NCBI RefSeq assembly: GCF_003335585.1
Contig: NZ_QBFD01000015.1
Location: 738,744-802,743, forward strand
Source of the DNA: Sulfitobacter sp. DFL-14
GTDB lineage: Bacteria > Pseudomonadota > Alphaproteobacteria > Rhodobacterales > Rhodobacteraceae
Direction: 5' to 3'
DNA length: 64,000 nucleotides
Notes under the pieces: generated by a model
What the model saw: only the letters and a program-made list of their open reading frames with translations
What the model was told of the DNA's origin: nothing
Databases searched by the model: none
Part shown: positions 34,779-43,848 of the stretch, one piece after another
Position numbering within the stretch: the first letter of the stretch is position 1
How the letters are laid out: every line of letters begins with the position of its first letter
Program-made: the position numbers and the translations under genes

Positions 34779-34825
34779 AGGTGGGCCCGCGCCGCGTAGC
34801 ACATCATCGAGGCCGTCAGTGAGCA

Positions 34826-34899
34826 TGCAGAGCTACCGCCAATCTCGGGCTGACGCGTTCAGCCTGTGGAACAACTATGCGGCTGAATTGGCGGCTTGA
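34826..34899 (+). mobile_element. IS6-family transposase C-terminal tail
   Basis: The frame SYRQSRADAFSLWNNYAAEL followed by a stop matches the last two dozen residues of IS6-type transposases (compare RSDAFDLWQSYV at 26059). Only this tail remains. It separates the asparaginase module from the TRAP module. Confidence 0.75.
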
Positions 34900-34956
34900 A
34901 CGGGGCGCGGTTCTTGGTCTCGTCCTGACAGAACAACCTGACAAAGCCCTGCTTTG

Positions 34957-35670
34957 CTAGAAATACTCGGGGTGCCTGCAGCGGATGTCATCAACACTGG
35001 CGAGGGTGCCTGACAGGTGTTCGCGCACAACCTCCTGCGCAGCGCTAACTTGTCCTGACTTGATTGTCGACACAATGCGCCGGTGACAATCCATGATCGA
35101 ATTTGATTTGCCCGGATCGGGCAGGTTGAGGTTGCGCAGCCTGTCGATATGGCCCGACCGGGCAGTGATCAAACTCCACAACGCGTCGACCCCAACAAGG
35201 CGACACATGTGGCAGTGAAAATCCTGATCGAGAACGCGAAACCGGTCAATATCGCCGTTTGCCAGTTCAAGATCCTGACGCGCGATGATATTTTGCAATT
35301 CGTCAACGGCGGCGATGTCGGCGGCGAGCGCCAGCCTGCGCACCACTTCAAGCTCGAGCGATAGTCGCAAGAACTGAGTTTCCTGCGCATGAGCGACATC
35401 AATCCGTGACACTTCAGTTTTTGACTGCGGATAAATCAGCAGCAACCCTTCCTCTTCCAGACGCTGCATCGCCTCGCGGACCGGTGTCTGACTGACCTTG
35501 TAGGTGTCGGAAACCGCAGAGCGTGAAAGATACTGCCCTGGCGCAAGATCAAGCGAAATGATTCTGTTACGCAGCGCATCATGGATCTGCTGGCTCGCTG
35601 AAATCCTCTTGATTCCAGTGCTCGCGGTGATCTGACCAACGTCACCCGGGGCGTGGTTCTCTGAATTCAT
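34957..35670 (-). CDS. GntR family regulator with FCD domain
   Basis: A 237-residue regulator with an N-terminal winged helix (YLSRSAVSDTYKVSQTPVRE, about 45-75) and an all-helical FCD domain holding the usual His/Asp metal-ligand pattern (VLDQDFHCHMCRLVG, MDCHRRIVSTI). It is divergent from the TRAP/sugar-acid operon. The AT-rich intergenic region contains a palindrome that fits its operator. It most likely represses the operon until a sugar-acid intermediate binds. Confidence 0.88.
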   Translation of the reverse strand: MNSENHAPGDVGQITASTGIKRISASQQIHDALRNRIISLDLAPGQYLSRSAVSDTYKVSQTPVREAMQRLEEEGLLLIYPQSKTEVSRIDVAHAQETQFLRLSLELEVVRRLALAADIAAVDELQNIIARQDLELANGDIDRFRVLDQDFHCHMCRLVGVDALWSLITARSGHIDRLRNLNLPDPGKSNSIMDCHRRIVSTIKSGQVSAAQEVVREHLSGTLASVDDIRCRHPEYF

Positions 35671-35723
35671 TGGCTATTCCTGTGCTTGCTCAAACCAATA
35701 TAGGAAATACTTGCCTAGCATAC

Positions 35724-35737
35724 ACTAATATATTAGT
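35724..35737. promoter_or_regulatory. Palindromic operator ACTAATATATTAGT
   Basis: A perfect 14-bp palindrome lies at the centre of the 114-nt divergent region between the FCD regulator (start 35670) and dctP (start 35785). Size and position fit a GntR/FCD operator. Confidence 0.55.
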
Positions 35738-35784
35738 ATATCAATTGACGGATGACAGTCCGCAACGTTCTTAGGGAGGACACC

Positions 35785-36804
35785 ATGAAACTTACACTTA
35801 CGGCTTTGCTTGCCGGATCAATTGCCTTGCCTGCTGCAATGGCATCTGCAGAAACCTTGAACATCCAGACGTCGTTCAACGCGGGCGATTTTTCGACGCA
35901 GTATCTGACCGAAAACTGGCTGCCCAAAATTTCCGAGATGACAGAAGGCCGGGTCGAGATCGTGCTGACCCCCAACGGCTCTGTCGTGCCCGCCAAGGAA
36001 ACGCCAGAGGCCGTAGCCGCAGGTGCGTTGGATGGTGATTTCACCTCCGTTAACTATTTCGCAGGCCTCGAGCCAGCCTATGCCATCATGGGCGATCTGA
36101 TTTCAGGCTATGACACGCCCGAGCAGATGCTGGGCTTTTGCAAAGACGACCGCGGCGAAGAGATGATGCAGAAAGCCGCTGACTCAATCACAGGCGGTGA
36201 GGTTCATGTCGTCGCCTGCGGGCCCTATTCGCGTGAAGCGCTGCCCGCCCGCACACCGATCCGCACCTTCGAAGAACTTGCTGGCAAGAAAATTCGTTCG
36301 CCCGAAGGGCTGGCCGCCGCCGTCTTTCAGGCCGCTGGTGCAAGTCCCGTGTCGATCCCGTTCTCTGAAGTTTTCGGTGCGCTGGAAAAAGGCATCGTCG
36401 ACGCCGCTGACGCATCAGCTTACGTGAACAACGACGCGACAGGCCTGCATGATGTAGCGCCCTTCCCGCTTTATCCGGGCATCCATTCCATGCCGTCGCT
36501 TCAATTCACCATCAACACCGAGAAGTGGGAGGCACTGTCCCCCGAAGACCAGACCGCCCTGCGCACCTGGTGGTACGACGCGATGTACGCAATGGCTGCC
36601 GAAGTCTCCAAGCTTGATGTCGAACTTGCGGCACGCGATGCCGCGGGTGGCAAGATCGAAGTCATCGACTGGCCACAGGAAAGCCGCGACGAGCTCCGCA
36701 AGGTCGCGCGCGAACAGTGGGAAGACTACGCCACAAAGTCCGGCCTCGCCAAGGAGGCGCTTGATGCGCATATCGCTTACATGACCAAGATCGGCTTGTT
36801 CTGA
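35785..36804 (+). CDS. TRAP transporter substrate-binding protein (DctP family)
   Basis: A 339-residue periplasmic binding protein. The signal peptide LTALLAGSIALPAAMASA is cleaved before E-T-L. The family core is visible in WLPKISEMTEGRVEIVL, LAGKKIRSPEG and VFGALEKGIVDAADASAY. It captures an organic acid, probably a sugar acid given the catabolic genes downstream. The ATG at 35785 follows a GGGAGGA site. A strong hairpin separates it from dctQ, which usually gives more binding protein than permease. Confidence 0.9.
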   Translation: MKLTLTALLAGSIALPAAMASAETLNIQTSFNAGDFSTQYLTENWLPKISEMTEGRVEIVLTPNGSVVPAKETPEAVAAGALDGDFTSVNYFAGLEPAYAIMGDLISGYDTPEQMLGFCKDDRGEEMMQKAADSITGGEVHVVACGPYSREALPARTPIRTFEELAGKKIRSPEGLAAAVFQAAGASPVSIPFSEVFGALEKGIVDAADASAYVNNDATGLHDVAPFPLYPGIHSMPSLQFTINTEKWEALSPEDQTALRTWWYDAMYAMAAEVSKLDVELAARDAAGGKIEVIDWPQESRDELRKVAREQWEDYATKSGLAKEALDAHIAYMTKIGLF

Positions 36805-36820
36805 AGCTTGTCTTCAAAAT

Positions 36821-36845
36821 GCCGCGCCGGACCGTTCGGCGCGGC
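36821..36845 (+). terminator. Intra-operon hairpin after dctP
   Basis: A 9-bp perfect stem GCCGCGCCG / CGGCGCGGC with a 7-nt loop lies 16 nt past the dctP stop and 26 nt before dctQ. Only a weak T-rich stretch follows, so it is probably an attenuator or mRNA-stabilising hairpin. Confidence 0.6.
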
Positions 36846-36871
36846 GCTCACGCTTTTCGTTTGGGGGCGTC

Positions 36872-37393
36872 ATGAAAACCCTTTTCACCCGCTATGCCGA
36901 CACGATGGACCGCATCAGCGTCTTCATCGGACAGGCTTGTTCAGTCCTGCTGTTTGCCTGCATCGTCGCCTCGGCCGCGGAAGTGGTCATGCGTTATGGC
37001 TTCGACATGCCGACCGTGTGGTCCACGGAACTTGCCATGACCCTGTGTGCAACGGCTTGGGTACTTTCTGTCGGCTTCGTCACCCAACGCAACCGTCATA
37101 TCTCGATCACGATGCTGGAACTGGTGGTCGGGCCAAAAGTCTGGCGTATCTTTCGCCTGATCCAGATGCTGATCGCTTTTGGTGCGGTGCTGGTGCTGAC
37201 AATGGCACTGTGGAAGCCCGCGATCAAAGTTCTGGGGCGCACTGAGTATTCGGGCACAGCGTTCAATTCAATCCAGCCTACGATCTTCAAGGTTCTGATC
37301 GTCATCGGCTGCATTCTTTATCTCGCGCAACTCGTGGCCAACATCATCCGCTGGGTTCAGCGCACCGAAGGAGATCTGTCCGGTGGGCATTGA
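36872..37393 (+). CDS. TRAP transporter small permease (DctQ family)
   Basis: A 173-residue membrane protein with four transmembrane helices (about 17-40, 53-72, 88-110, 133-153). The DctQ-type segment VMRYGFDMPTVWSTELAM is present. It pairs with the large permease in the inner membrane. Its stop overlaps the start of dctM by 11 nt. Confidence 0.88.
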   Translation: MKTLFTRYADTMDRISVFIGQACSVLLFACIVASAAEVVMRYGFDMPTVWSTELAMTLCATAWVLSVGFVTQRNRHISITMLELVVGPKVWRIFRLIQMLIAFGAVLVLTMALWKPAIKVLGRTEYSGTAFNSIQPTIFKVLIVIGCILYLAQLVANIIRWVQRTEGDLSGGH

Positions 37394-38699
37394 AATCATC
37401 ACCCTGCTGATCGTACTGGCGCTCTTGTCGCTGATGGCGGTCGGCGTGCCTTTGGGCATCACGACACTTACGGTTTCACTGGTCACGGCAATCTTGTATT
37501 TCGGGCCACGCGCCGGATATTTCATCGTCGCGGCCAATGTCAGCGAAGTCATGCACAAATACGAGCTGATCGCGGTGCCTTTCTTTGTGTTCATGGCCAA
37601 TGTTTTGGAACGATCGGGGATTGCCAAATCGCTATTTGATTCAATGGCAATCATGGGCGGGCGTTTCCGCGGCTCTGTTGGTGTGCAGACTTGCGTTGTT
37701 GCCGTTGTTTTGGCGGCCATGTCCGGCATCATGGGCGGCGAAATTGTGATGCTTGGCCTCATCGCCTTGCCCCAGATGTTGCGGCTTGGCTATGACAAAA
37801 AGCTGTCGATCGGCATCATCTGTGCCGCCGGGGCACTTGCCACGCTGATCCCGCCTTCTGTCGTCCTGATCATCTACGGGTTAGCGGCACAGGTTTCGAT
37901 CACCAAACTCTTCGCGGCCTCTGCCGTGCCGGGCCTGATGCTGGCGCTGATGTATGTGACTTATATCCTCGTGCGGGTCCGCCTGAACCCCGCACTTGCC
38001 CCGATCTACGACATTCCCGAAACCGGGCTCCCTTTCTTTCAGCGGCTTAAATATCTCAAGGGCGTCATCTTGCCGGGTATTCTGATCGGAACGGTTCTGG
38101 GGGTCATCTATTCGGGCATTGCCACGGTGACAGAAGCGGCGGCGATTGGTGCGGTAGGTGCGTTGGTCGTAGCCGGGCTGCGCCGCGAGCTGAGCTGGGT
38201 CATGGTGCGCGACGCAATGCGCCAGACCGTGCTGACCGTGGGGTCAATCATCTGGCTGGTGCTGGGTGCTATTTCCCTGATTGGAATCTACAACCGGATC
38301 GGCGGCGGTGAATTTCTGCGCGGCGTGCTGACAGGCCTCGATATGGCACCGATCATGGTGATCGTGGTCATGATGCTGATCATCATGTTACTTGGCACAT
38401 TTCTGGAATGGATCGCAATCATCTTCATCACGGTGCCGATCTTTGCCCCCGTCGTCAGCGACCTTGGTTTTGATCCGATCTGGTTCGGCGTCCTGTTCGC
38501 GATGAACATTCAAATCTACTACCTTTCGCCACCTTTTGGTCCGGCCTGTTTCTTTCTCAAATCCGTGGCCCCCAAAGGCATCGAACTACAGGACATCTTC
38601 GTTGCGGTGCTGCCTTTCATCGCGTTGCAGGCACTGGGACTATTCATTGTCCTGTTTTTCCCCGACGTGGCGCTGTGGCTGCCATCCATACTCGACTAA
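37383..38699 (+). CDS. TRAP transporter large permease (DctM family)
   Basis: A 438-residue polytopic protein with about 12 helices. Typical DctM parts are LMAVGVPLGITTL, AVPFFVFMANVLERSG, GALATLIPPSVVLIIYG and YYLSPPFGPACFFLKS. It moves the substrate delivered by DctP using the Na+ gradient. It is followed at 10 nt by a small membrane protein gene with a perfect GGAGG site. Confidence 0.92.
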   Translation: MGIEIITLLIVLALLSLMAVGVPLGITTLTVSLVTAILYFGPRAGYFIVAANVSEVMHKYELIAVPFFVFMANVLERSGIAKSLFDSMAIMGGRFRGSVGVQTCVVAVVLAAMSGIMGGEIVMLGLIALPQMLRLGYDKKLSIGIICAAGALATLIPPSVVLIIYGLAAQVSITKLFAASAVPGLMLALMYVTYILVRVRLNPALAPIYDIPETGLPFFQRLKYLKGVILPGILIGTVLGVIYSGIATVTEAAAIGAVGALVVAGLRRELSWVMVRDAMRQTVLTVGSIIWLVLGAISLIGIYNRIGGGEFLRGVLTGLDMAPIMVIVVMMLIIMLLGTFLEWIAIIFITVPIFAPVVSDLGFDPIWFGVLFAMNIQIYYLSPPFGPACFFLKSVAPKGIELQDIFVAVLPFIALQALGLFIVLFFPDVALWLPSILD

Positions 38700-38709
38700 G
38701 GAGGTTTTA

Positions 38710-38871
38710 ATGACAGAACCCAATCTGACAAGGCAGGACGAAGACATCTCGGCCCCCGAATACACCGCCGAAGACCTGCAGGGCCATCATGATTTCGGCA
38801 ACTGGCCCGAAGTGTTCGGAGTACTGCTGACCGCTTTTCTTGTCTGGCTGATTTTTACACTTAACGGATGA
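38710..38871 (+). CDS. 53-residue single-helix membrane protein in the TRAP operon
   Basis: A short gene with a polar, acidic N-terminus (LTRQDEDISAPEYTAEDLQG) and one C-terminal helix (WPEVFGVLLTAFLVWLIFTL). GGAGG lies 5 nt upstream of its ATG. Its stop overlaps the dehydratase start by 4 nt (38868-38871), so it is translated as part of the operon. It may be an accessory subunit of the TRAP permease. Function unknown. Confidence 0.75.
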   Translation: MTEPNLTRQDEDISAPEYTAEDLQGHHDFGNWPEVFGVLLTAFLVWLIFTLNG

Positions 38872-40610
38872 CCAATATGACCCGCAAATCACCCCAGGAC
38901 CTTCGCTCTGCCCGCTGGTTCGCACCGGACGATCTGCGCAGCTTTGGCCATCGCAGCCGGATGATGCAGCTTGGGTACGGCGAAGAAGACTTTCGCGACC
39001 GTCCTGTCATTGGCATCCTGAATACCTGGTCAGAACTTAACACCTGCCACAGCCACTTTCGTGAACGCGCGCAGGATGTGAAGCGTGGCGTGTTGCAGGC
39101 AGGCGGTTTCCCGGTGGAAATGCCGGCGCTGTCCATTGACGAAAGCAACATCAAGCCGACCTCAATGCTGTACCGCAACATGCTGGCGATGGAGACAGAG
39201 GAGATGATCCGCTGTCACCCGCTTGACGGTGTGGTGCTGATGGGCGGCTGCGACAAGACCACGCCGGGTCTGGTCATGGGCGCGATCAGTGCGGGCGTCC
39301 CCATGATCTATCTGCCTGCCGGCCCGATGTTGCGCGGCAACTACGCGGGCAAATTCTTGGGGTCCGGGTCGGATGCCTGGAAATACTGGGACGAACGCCG
39401 CGCAGGCAATATCCCAGACGCCGAGTGGCAGGGCGTGCAAGGTGGCATCGCGCGGTCTGCAGGCACCTGCATGACCATGGGCACAGCCTCGACGATGACC
39501 GCTATTGCCGACGCGATGGGACTGACGCTGCCCGGTGCCTCTTCGATTCCCGCCGTAGACAGCAATCACCAGCGCATGTCCGCAACCTGCGGCCGTCGCA
39601 TCGTGGAGATGGTGTGGGAAGATCTGACGCCCGACAAGATTATCAACGATGGGGCGTGCCGCAACGCCGCCATTGTCGCGATGGCAACGGGCTGTTCAAC
39701 AAATGCCGTCGTCCACCTTATCGCGATGGCGCGCCGCGCGGGCGTGCCCATGCAGCTTGAAGATCTGGACGAGTTGGGCCGCATCACGCCGTTGATCGCC
39801 AACGTGCGCCCCTCCGGCAAAGACTATCTTATGGAAGATTTCTACTACGCCGGCGGTCTGCGCGCGCTGATGAAGCAGATCGAGGCGCGCCTTGATACTT
39901 CGTGCATGACCGTTACCGGGAGAACAATGGGCGAAAATCTTGAAGGGGCCGAGGTTTATAACGACGACGTGATCCGCCCGTTGTCGAACCCGGTTTACAA
40001 GGAAGGATCGCTTGCGGTGCTCAAGGGCAATCTTTGCCCTTCTGGTGCAGTCATCAAGCCCGCCGCCTGCGACCCGAAGTTCCACGTTCACGAAGGTCCT
40101 GCGCTGGTCTTTGACAACTATCCCGACATGAAAAAGGCCGTTGATGACGAAACCCTCGACATCACTCCTGAGCATGTGATGGTGCTGCGCAACGCCGGGC
40201 CGCTTGGCGGTCCGGGCTTTCCTGAATGGGGCATGCTGCCGATCCCGAAGGCGCTGATCAAGCAGGGCCATCGCGACATGCTGCGGCTGTCTGATGCGCG
40301 GATGTCCGGCACCTCCTACGGGGCCTGTGTGCTGCACATGGCTCCCGAGTCGTATATCGGCGGCCCATTGGCGCTGTTGAAAACCGGCGACATTATCCGC
40401 CTCGATCTGCCAAACCGCACGCTTGACATGTTGGTGAACGAAGACGAACTCGCCGCCCGCCGGGCAGCACTTGTGCTGCCAAAGCCGCGCTTTGAACGCG
40501 GCTGGGGTTGGATGTTTTCGCGCCACGTCACGCAAGCCGACCAAGGTTGCGACTTTGATTTCCTGCAATCCGACTTTGGCCGCACCGCCGGCGAACCTGA
40601 AATCTTTTAG
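38868..40610 (+). CDS. IlvD/Edd-family sugar-acid dehydratase
   Basis: A 580-residue dehydratase. The three iron-sulfur cysteines of the family are visible at C60 (WSELNTCHSHF), C128 (MGGCDKTTPG) and C201 (SAGTCMTMGTAST). The length and the start RSARWFAPDDLRSFGHRSRM match arabinonate/xylonate-type dehydratases better than IlvD. It would convert an aldonic acid to a 2-keto-3-deoxy acid. Starts at 38868 or 38877 are possible. It is followed after 10 nt by the RraA-like gene. Confidence 0.88.
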   Translation: MTNMTRKSPQDLRSARWFAPDDLRSFGHRSRMMQLGYGEEDFRDRPVIGILNTWSELNTCHSHFRERAQDVKRGVLQAGGFPVEMPALSIDESNIKPTSMLYRNMLAMETEEMIRCHPLDGVVLMGGCDKTTPGLVMGAISAGVPMIYLPAGPMLRGNYAGKFLGSGSDAWKYWDERRAGNIPDAEWQGVQGGIARSAGTCMTMGTASTMTAIADAMGLTLPGASSIPAVDSNHQRMSATCGRRIVEMVWEDLTPDKIINDGACRNAAIVAMATGCSTNAVVHLIAMARRAGVPMQLEDLDELGRITPLIANVRPSGKDYLMEDFYYAGGLRALMKQIEARLDTSCMTVTGRTMGENLEGAEVYNDDVIRPLSNPVYKEGSLAVLKGNLCPSGAVIKPAACDPKFHVHEGPALVFDNYPDMKKAVDDETLDITPEHVMVLRNAGPLGGPGFPEWGMLPIPKALIKQGHRDMLRLSDARMSGTSYGACVLHMAPESYIGGPLALLKTGDIIRLDLPNRTLDMLVNEDELAARRAALVLPKPRFERGWGWMFSRHVTQADQGCDFDFLQSDFGRTAGEPEIF

Positions 40611-40620
40611 GAAGACTACC

Positions 40621-41346
40621 ATGACCGATTACACCCTGTCCGACGACACCCGTGACAAGCTCAAGCGCGCCTCGACCGCCTCTGTCGCGTCACAGCTTTA
40701 CAAGCGCGGCTTGCGCAACCAGTTCATTCAAGGGGTCCGTCCGGTGACGGCCAAGGACGAACGCATGGTCGGCCAGGCCTTTACCCTGCGCTACATTCCC
40801 GCCCGCGAGGACCGCAACCTGATGGAGGTGTTCAAGAACCCTGAACATCCGCAGCGCGTGGCCGTTGAAACCTGCCCACCCGGCTATGTGCTGGTGATGG
40901 ACGGCCGCAAAGATGCCTCTGCCGCGACCGCAGGGTCGATCCTTGTCACGAGGATGGCCGTGCGCGGCTGCGCCGGCTTGGTGACAGACGGCGGCCTGCG
41001 CGATGCGGCAGGCATCGGTGCGCTTGACATGCCAACATTCTTCGGCGGCCCATCTGCTCCCACAAACCTGACCAAACACGAAGCGCTGGACATCAACGTT
41101 CCCATTGGCTGCGGTGATGTTGCAGTGTTTCCGGGCGATGTGATCGTGGGGGATGGCGACGGCGTCATGGTGATCCCGGCCCATCTTGCCGACGAGGTCG
41201 CAGAGGCCTGCGCGGGCATGGAAAGCTTTGAGGATTTCGTGCTGGAGGAAGTTCAGGCCGGGACTTCGATCATCGGCCTTTACCCCTGCACCAAAGACGA
41301 GAACCAACGAAAATACGACGCTTGGCGCGCCAAAACAGGACGCTAA
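40621..41346 (+). CDS. RraA-like / HMG-CHA aldolase family protein
   Basis: A 241-residue protein of the RraA fold. The catalytic aldolase motif is intact as VTDGGLRDAAGIG (R127, D128), and the C-terminal part has VFPGDVIVGDGDGVMVIP. True RraA inhibitors of RNase E are shorter and lack this active site, so an enzyme is likely. Its place between the dehydratase and the semialdehyde dehydrogenase suggests it acts on a 2-keto-3-deoxy acid, either as an aldolase giving pyruvate or as the second dehydratase. That role is inference. Confidence 0.8.
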   Translation: MTDYTLSDDTRDKLKRASTASVASQLYKRGLRNQFIQGVRPVTAKDERMVGQAFTLRYIPAREDRNLMEVFKNPEHPQRVAVETCPPGYVLVMDGRKDASAATAGSILVTRMAVRGCAGLVTDGGLRDAAGIGALDMPTFFGGPSAPTNLTKHEALDINVPIGCGDVAVFPGDVIVGDGDGVMVIPAHLADEVAEACAGMESFEDFVLEEVQAGTSIIGLYPCTKDENQRKYDAWRAKTGR

Positions 41347-41390
41347 GCCAAGCACCACATCACGTAGAATAGACTGAGAAGGAAACGAAA

Positions 41391-42911
41391 ATGGACGGCA
41401 CATCTGCTGATTTCACCCCCCACGGCAAGCACCTGATCGCAGGGGACTGGGTCGCGGGTGAAGCGACCTTCGCCTCTGAGCCAGCACATGGAAAAGCGTT
41501 CAACTACGCCGTTGGCACCCCCGCGTTGATTGATCGCGCCTGTACCGCCGCCGAAGATGCTTTTTGGAGCTTCGGTTATACCATAGCTAACACGCGTGCA
41601 GATTTCCTGGATGCCATCGCTGACGAGATAGAGGCACGCGGCCCTCAGATCACCGCAATCGGCACGTCCGAATCCGGGCTGCCCTCAGCCCGCCTTGAGG
41701 GTGAGCGTGGGCGAACCACAGGCCAATTGCGTCTGTTCGCCAGTCACATCCGCAAGGGTGACTATCTCGACAGACGTCACGACAAGGCACTGCCGGACCG
41801 TCAACCGCTGCCCCGCCCCGACATGGTGATGATCCAGCGTCCCATCGGTCCCGTCGCGGTCTTTGGCGCATCGAACTTCCCTCTCGCCTTTTCGACTGCG
41901 GGCGGCGACACGGCTGCCGCACTCGCGGCGGGCTGTCCGGTTGTGGTCAAAGGTCATTCCGCCCATCCAGGCACCGGCGAGATTATTGCCGAATCTATCC
42001 ATGCTGCCATCGCGACCTGTGGCATGCACCCCGGTGTTTTCTCTTTGATCCAGGGGGGAAAGCGCGACGTGGGTCAGGCGCTGGTCCAGCATCCGCTGAT
42101 CAAGGCCGTGGGCTTCACAGGGTCCCTTGCTGGTGGACGCGCGCTGTTTGATCTGTGCTCGCAACGTCCTGAACCGATCCCTTTCTTCGGCGAGCTTGGA
42201 TCAGTGAACCCGATGTTTGTCCTCCCCGCCGCTTTGGCTGCTCGCGGGGCAGCGATTGGCGAAGGCTGGGCCGGCTCACTCACGATGGGCGCGGGTCAGT
42301 TCTGCACCAACCCCGGGATTGCCGTGATCGCAGAAGGAGCCGAGGGCGATGCGTTTGTCGCCGCAGCAACCGAAGCGCTGCGTAAAGTTGGCCCTCAGGT
42401 GATGCTAACAAACGGAATTGCAACTGCTTACAAGGACGGCAAAGCCCGCTTTGAGGGGCGCAATGCAGTCAAGCCGGTCCTGCGCAATGACGACGAGGGA
42501 CGGCACGCGTCCCCAAACCTTTTTGAGACGGACGCTGACAGCTATCTGCAAGATCATGGTTTGGGCGAAGAGGTATTTGGCCCCCTTGGACTTGTCGTCC
42601 GCGTGGCCGATGCCACCGAGATGGAAACCCTTGCAAAAGGTTTCGAAGGTCAGCTTACCGCGACACTTCACATGGATAAGAACGATACAGCGTCCGCCCG
42701 CCGTCTGCTGCCGATCCTTGAACGCAAGGCGGGCCGCATCCTGGTCAACGGCTTTCCCACCGGCGTCGAAGTGGCTGATGCCATGGTGCATGGTGGCCCG
42801 TATCCCGCGTCGACGAATTTCGGGGCCACCTCAGTCGGGACATTGTCGATCAGGCGCTTCCTGCGGCCCGTGTGCTATCAGAACGTCGCACCAGAGTTGC
42901 TCCCTGAGTAG
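41391..42911 (+). CDS. Aldehyde dehydrogenase, 2-oxoglutarate-semialdehyde dehydrogenase type
   Basis: A 506-residue enzyme of the (NADP+) KGSADH branch. Key residues are the Asn in VFGASNFPLAF, the base in FFGELGSVNP (E268) and the nucleophile in GAGQFCTNPG (C305). In Weimberg-type pathways this enzyme makes 2-oxoglutarate. If the RraA-like protein is an aldolase, the substrate could instead be glycolaldehyde. It is the last gene of the operon, and an IS6 remnant starts 21 nt further on. Confidence 0.87.
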   Translation: MDGTSADFTPHGKHLIAGDWVAGEATFASEPAHGKAFNYAVGTPALIDRACTAAEDAFWSFGYTIANTRADFLDAIADEIEARGPQITAIGTSESGLPSARLEGERGRTTGQLRLFASHIRKGDYLDRRHDKALPDRQPLPRPDMVMIQRPIGPVAVFGASNFPLAFSTAGGDTAAALAAGCPVVVKGHSAHPGTGEIIAESIHAAIATCGMHPGVFSLIQGGKRDVGQALVQHPLIKAVGFTGSLAGGRALFDLCSQRPEPIPFFGELGSVNPMFVLPAALAARGAAIGEGWAGSLTMGAGQFCTNPGIAVIAEGAEGDAFVAAATEALRKVGPQVMLTNGIATAYKDGKARFEGRNAVKPVLRNDDEGRHASPNLFETDADSYLQDHGLGEEVFGPLGLVVRVADATEMETLAKGFEGQLTATLHMDKNDTASARRLLPILERKAGRILVNGFPTGVEVADAMVHGGPYPASTNFGATSVGTLSIRRFLRPVCYQNVAPELLPE

Positions 42912-42932
42912 AGCGACCCACCACAAATCAGC

Positions 42933-43286
42933 TTGTCCCGAGGGCATCGTCTGAAGATCGCACGCGATATAGCTGTCAAATCACGCTCGCAGGCGTTGGA
43001 GCACCGAAGGCATATGGGCTTAAACAACAGATCTGAAGGCGCGCATAGACCGACGCGGCGCCGAGAAAAGATCCCTCTCATGGTTTGCAAGCAAACCACA
43101 GCCGGGCAATGCATGGCCCGCTTCAAATCGCCCGGCCAAGCACAGCTCTTTTTCTCTATCCATGATCAAGCCCAAACCGTATTTCGCTCCCGCCGTCACA
43201 AACTTTCCGCCCCAGCCTATCGACAATCTCGGTCAGATGCTCACGGCATTTGGAACGACATCACGAGCGAGTTGAAAGCCGTATGA
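42933..43286 (+). mobile_element. IS6-family transposase C-terminal fragment
   Basis: The plus-strand frame has HMGLNNRSEGAHRPTRRREK, then ARFKSPGQAQLFFSIHDQAQ and SRSDAHGIWNDI before the stop. This is an IS6 transposase C-terminus with an extra internal segment (PLMVCKQTTAGQCM) and no N-terminal half. It closes the sugar-acid module on the right. The gap 43287-43479 holds nothing I recognise. Confidence 0.82.
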
Positions 43287-43479
43287 CCAAGGGTGTGGGG
43301 GCGTTGTCGGCAGAATCCAATAAGTTGACGATGCCCTGCAACGTCCGCTCAGCCGCCGTTGGCCCCAGAAACTCGCTGGGTTTCCCAAGCAAACTTGTCA
43401 GAAGTCCGCTAGGAGCCCATTGTGCCTTTTGACATCTCTCACCTGATGCTGCCTTCTAATCAAAATTGTAAAAAGCAAA

Positions 43480-43848
43480 GTGAGGTACAGAGTGGACCCT
43501 GATCTAGAGAAGCAGAGAAATGAGACGTTCTGGGTTTTCAATGACATTGCATCTAAGAACCCGATCCCAGAAATGGCTATTGTTGACTTCCATATGATCC
43601 CTTCAAATTCCCATGCTGAGTGGGAGAAGATGAGCAAAGAGCTGCAGGGTCAGGGGTTTACCGTAGAACGGCATGACGACCCGGAAGGACCGATGATGGA
43701 AATCCGCACACGACCACTTGCTCTCAGTGCTGAAGTAATTTGGGAATATGAAGAACGTCTGACTTTGCTGGCGAGGCGATACAACTTCAAACCAGATGGG
43801 TGGGGTTTTTCTGGCGTATCCACAAACGAGGGTTTCGTTGGCGTCTGA
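43480..43848 (+). CDS. RraB-like ribonuclease E inhibitor family protein
   Basis: A 122-residue protein. The order of segments (VDFHMIPSNSHAEWEKMSKE, GFTVERHDDPEG, ARRYNFKPDGWGF) fits the RraB/DUF695-type fold, where a final DGWG-like motif is typical. The start is GTG at 43480 or 43492 with a weak site. It stands alone between an IS6 remnant and a decayed zone. The assignment is by motif only and may be wrong. Confidence 0.5.
   Translation: MRYRVDPDLEKQRNETFWVFNDIASKNPIPEMAIVDFHMIPSNSHAEWEKMSKELQGQGFTVERHDDPEGPMMEIRTRPLALSAEVIWEYEERLTLLARRYNFKPDGWGFSGVSTNEGFVGV

Noticed and set aside
33042..34826. A 594-codon open frame on the minus strand
   Set aside because: It is a shadow of the asparaginase and binding-protein genes with no recognisable domain.
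40621..41346. Reading the RraA-like protein as a true RNase E inhibitor
   Set aside because: It is longer than RraA, keeps the aldolase Arg-Asp pair and lies in a sugar-acid catabolic operon.
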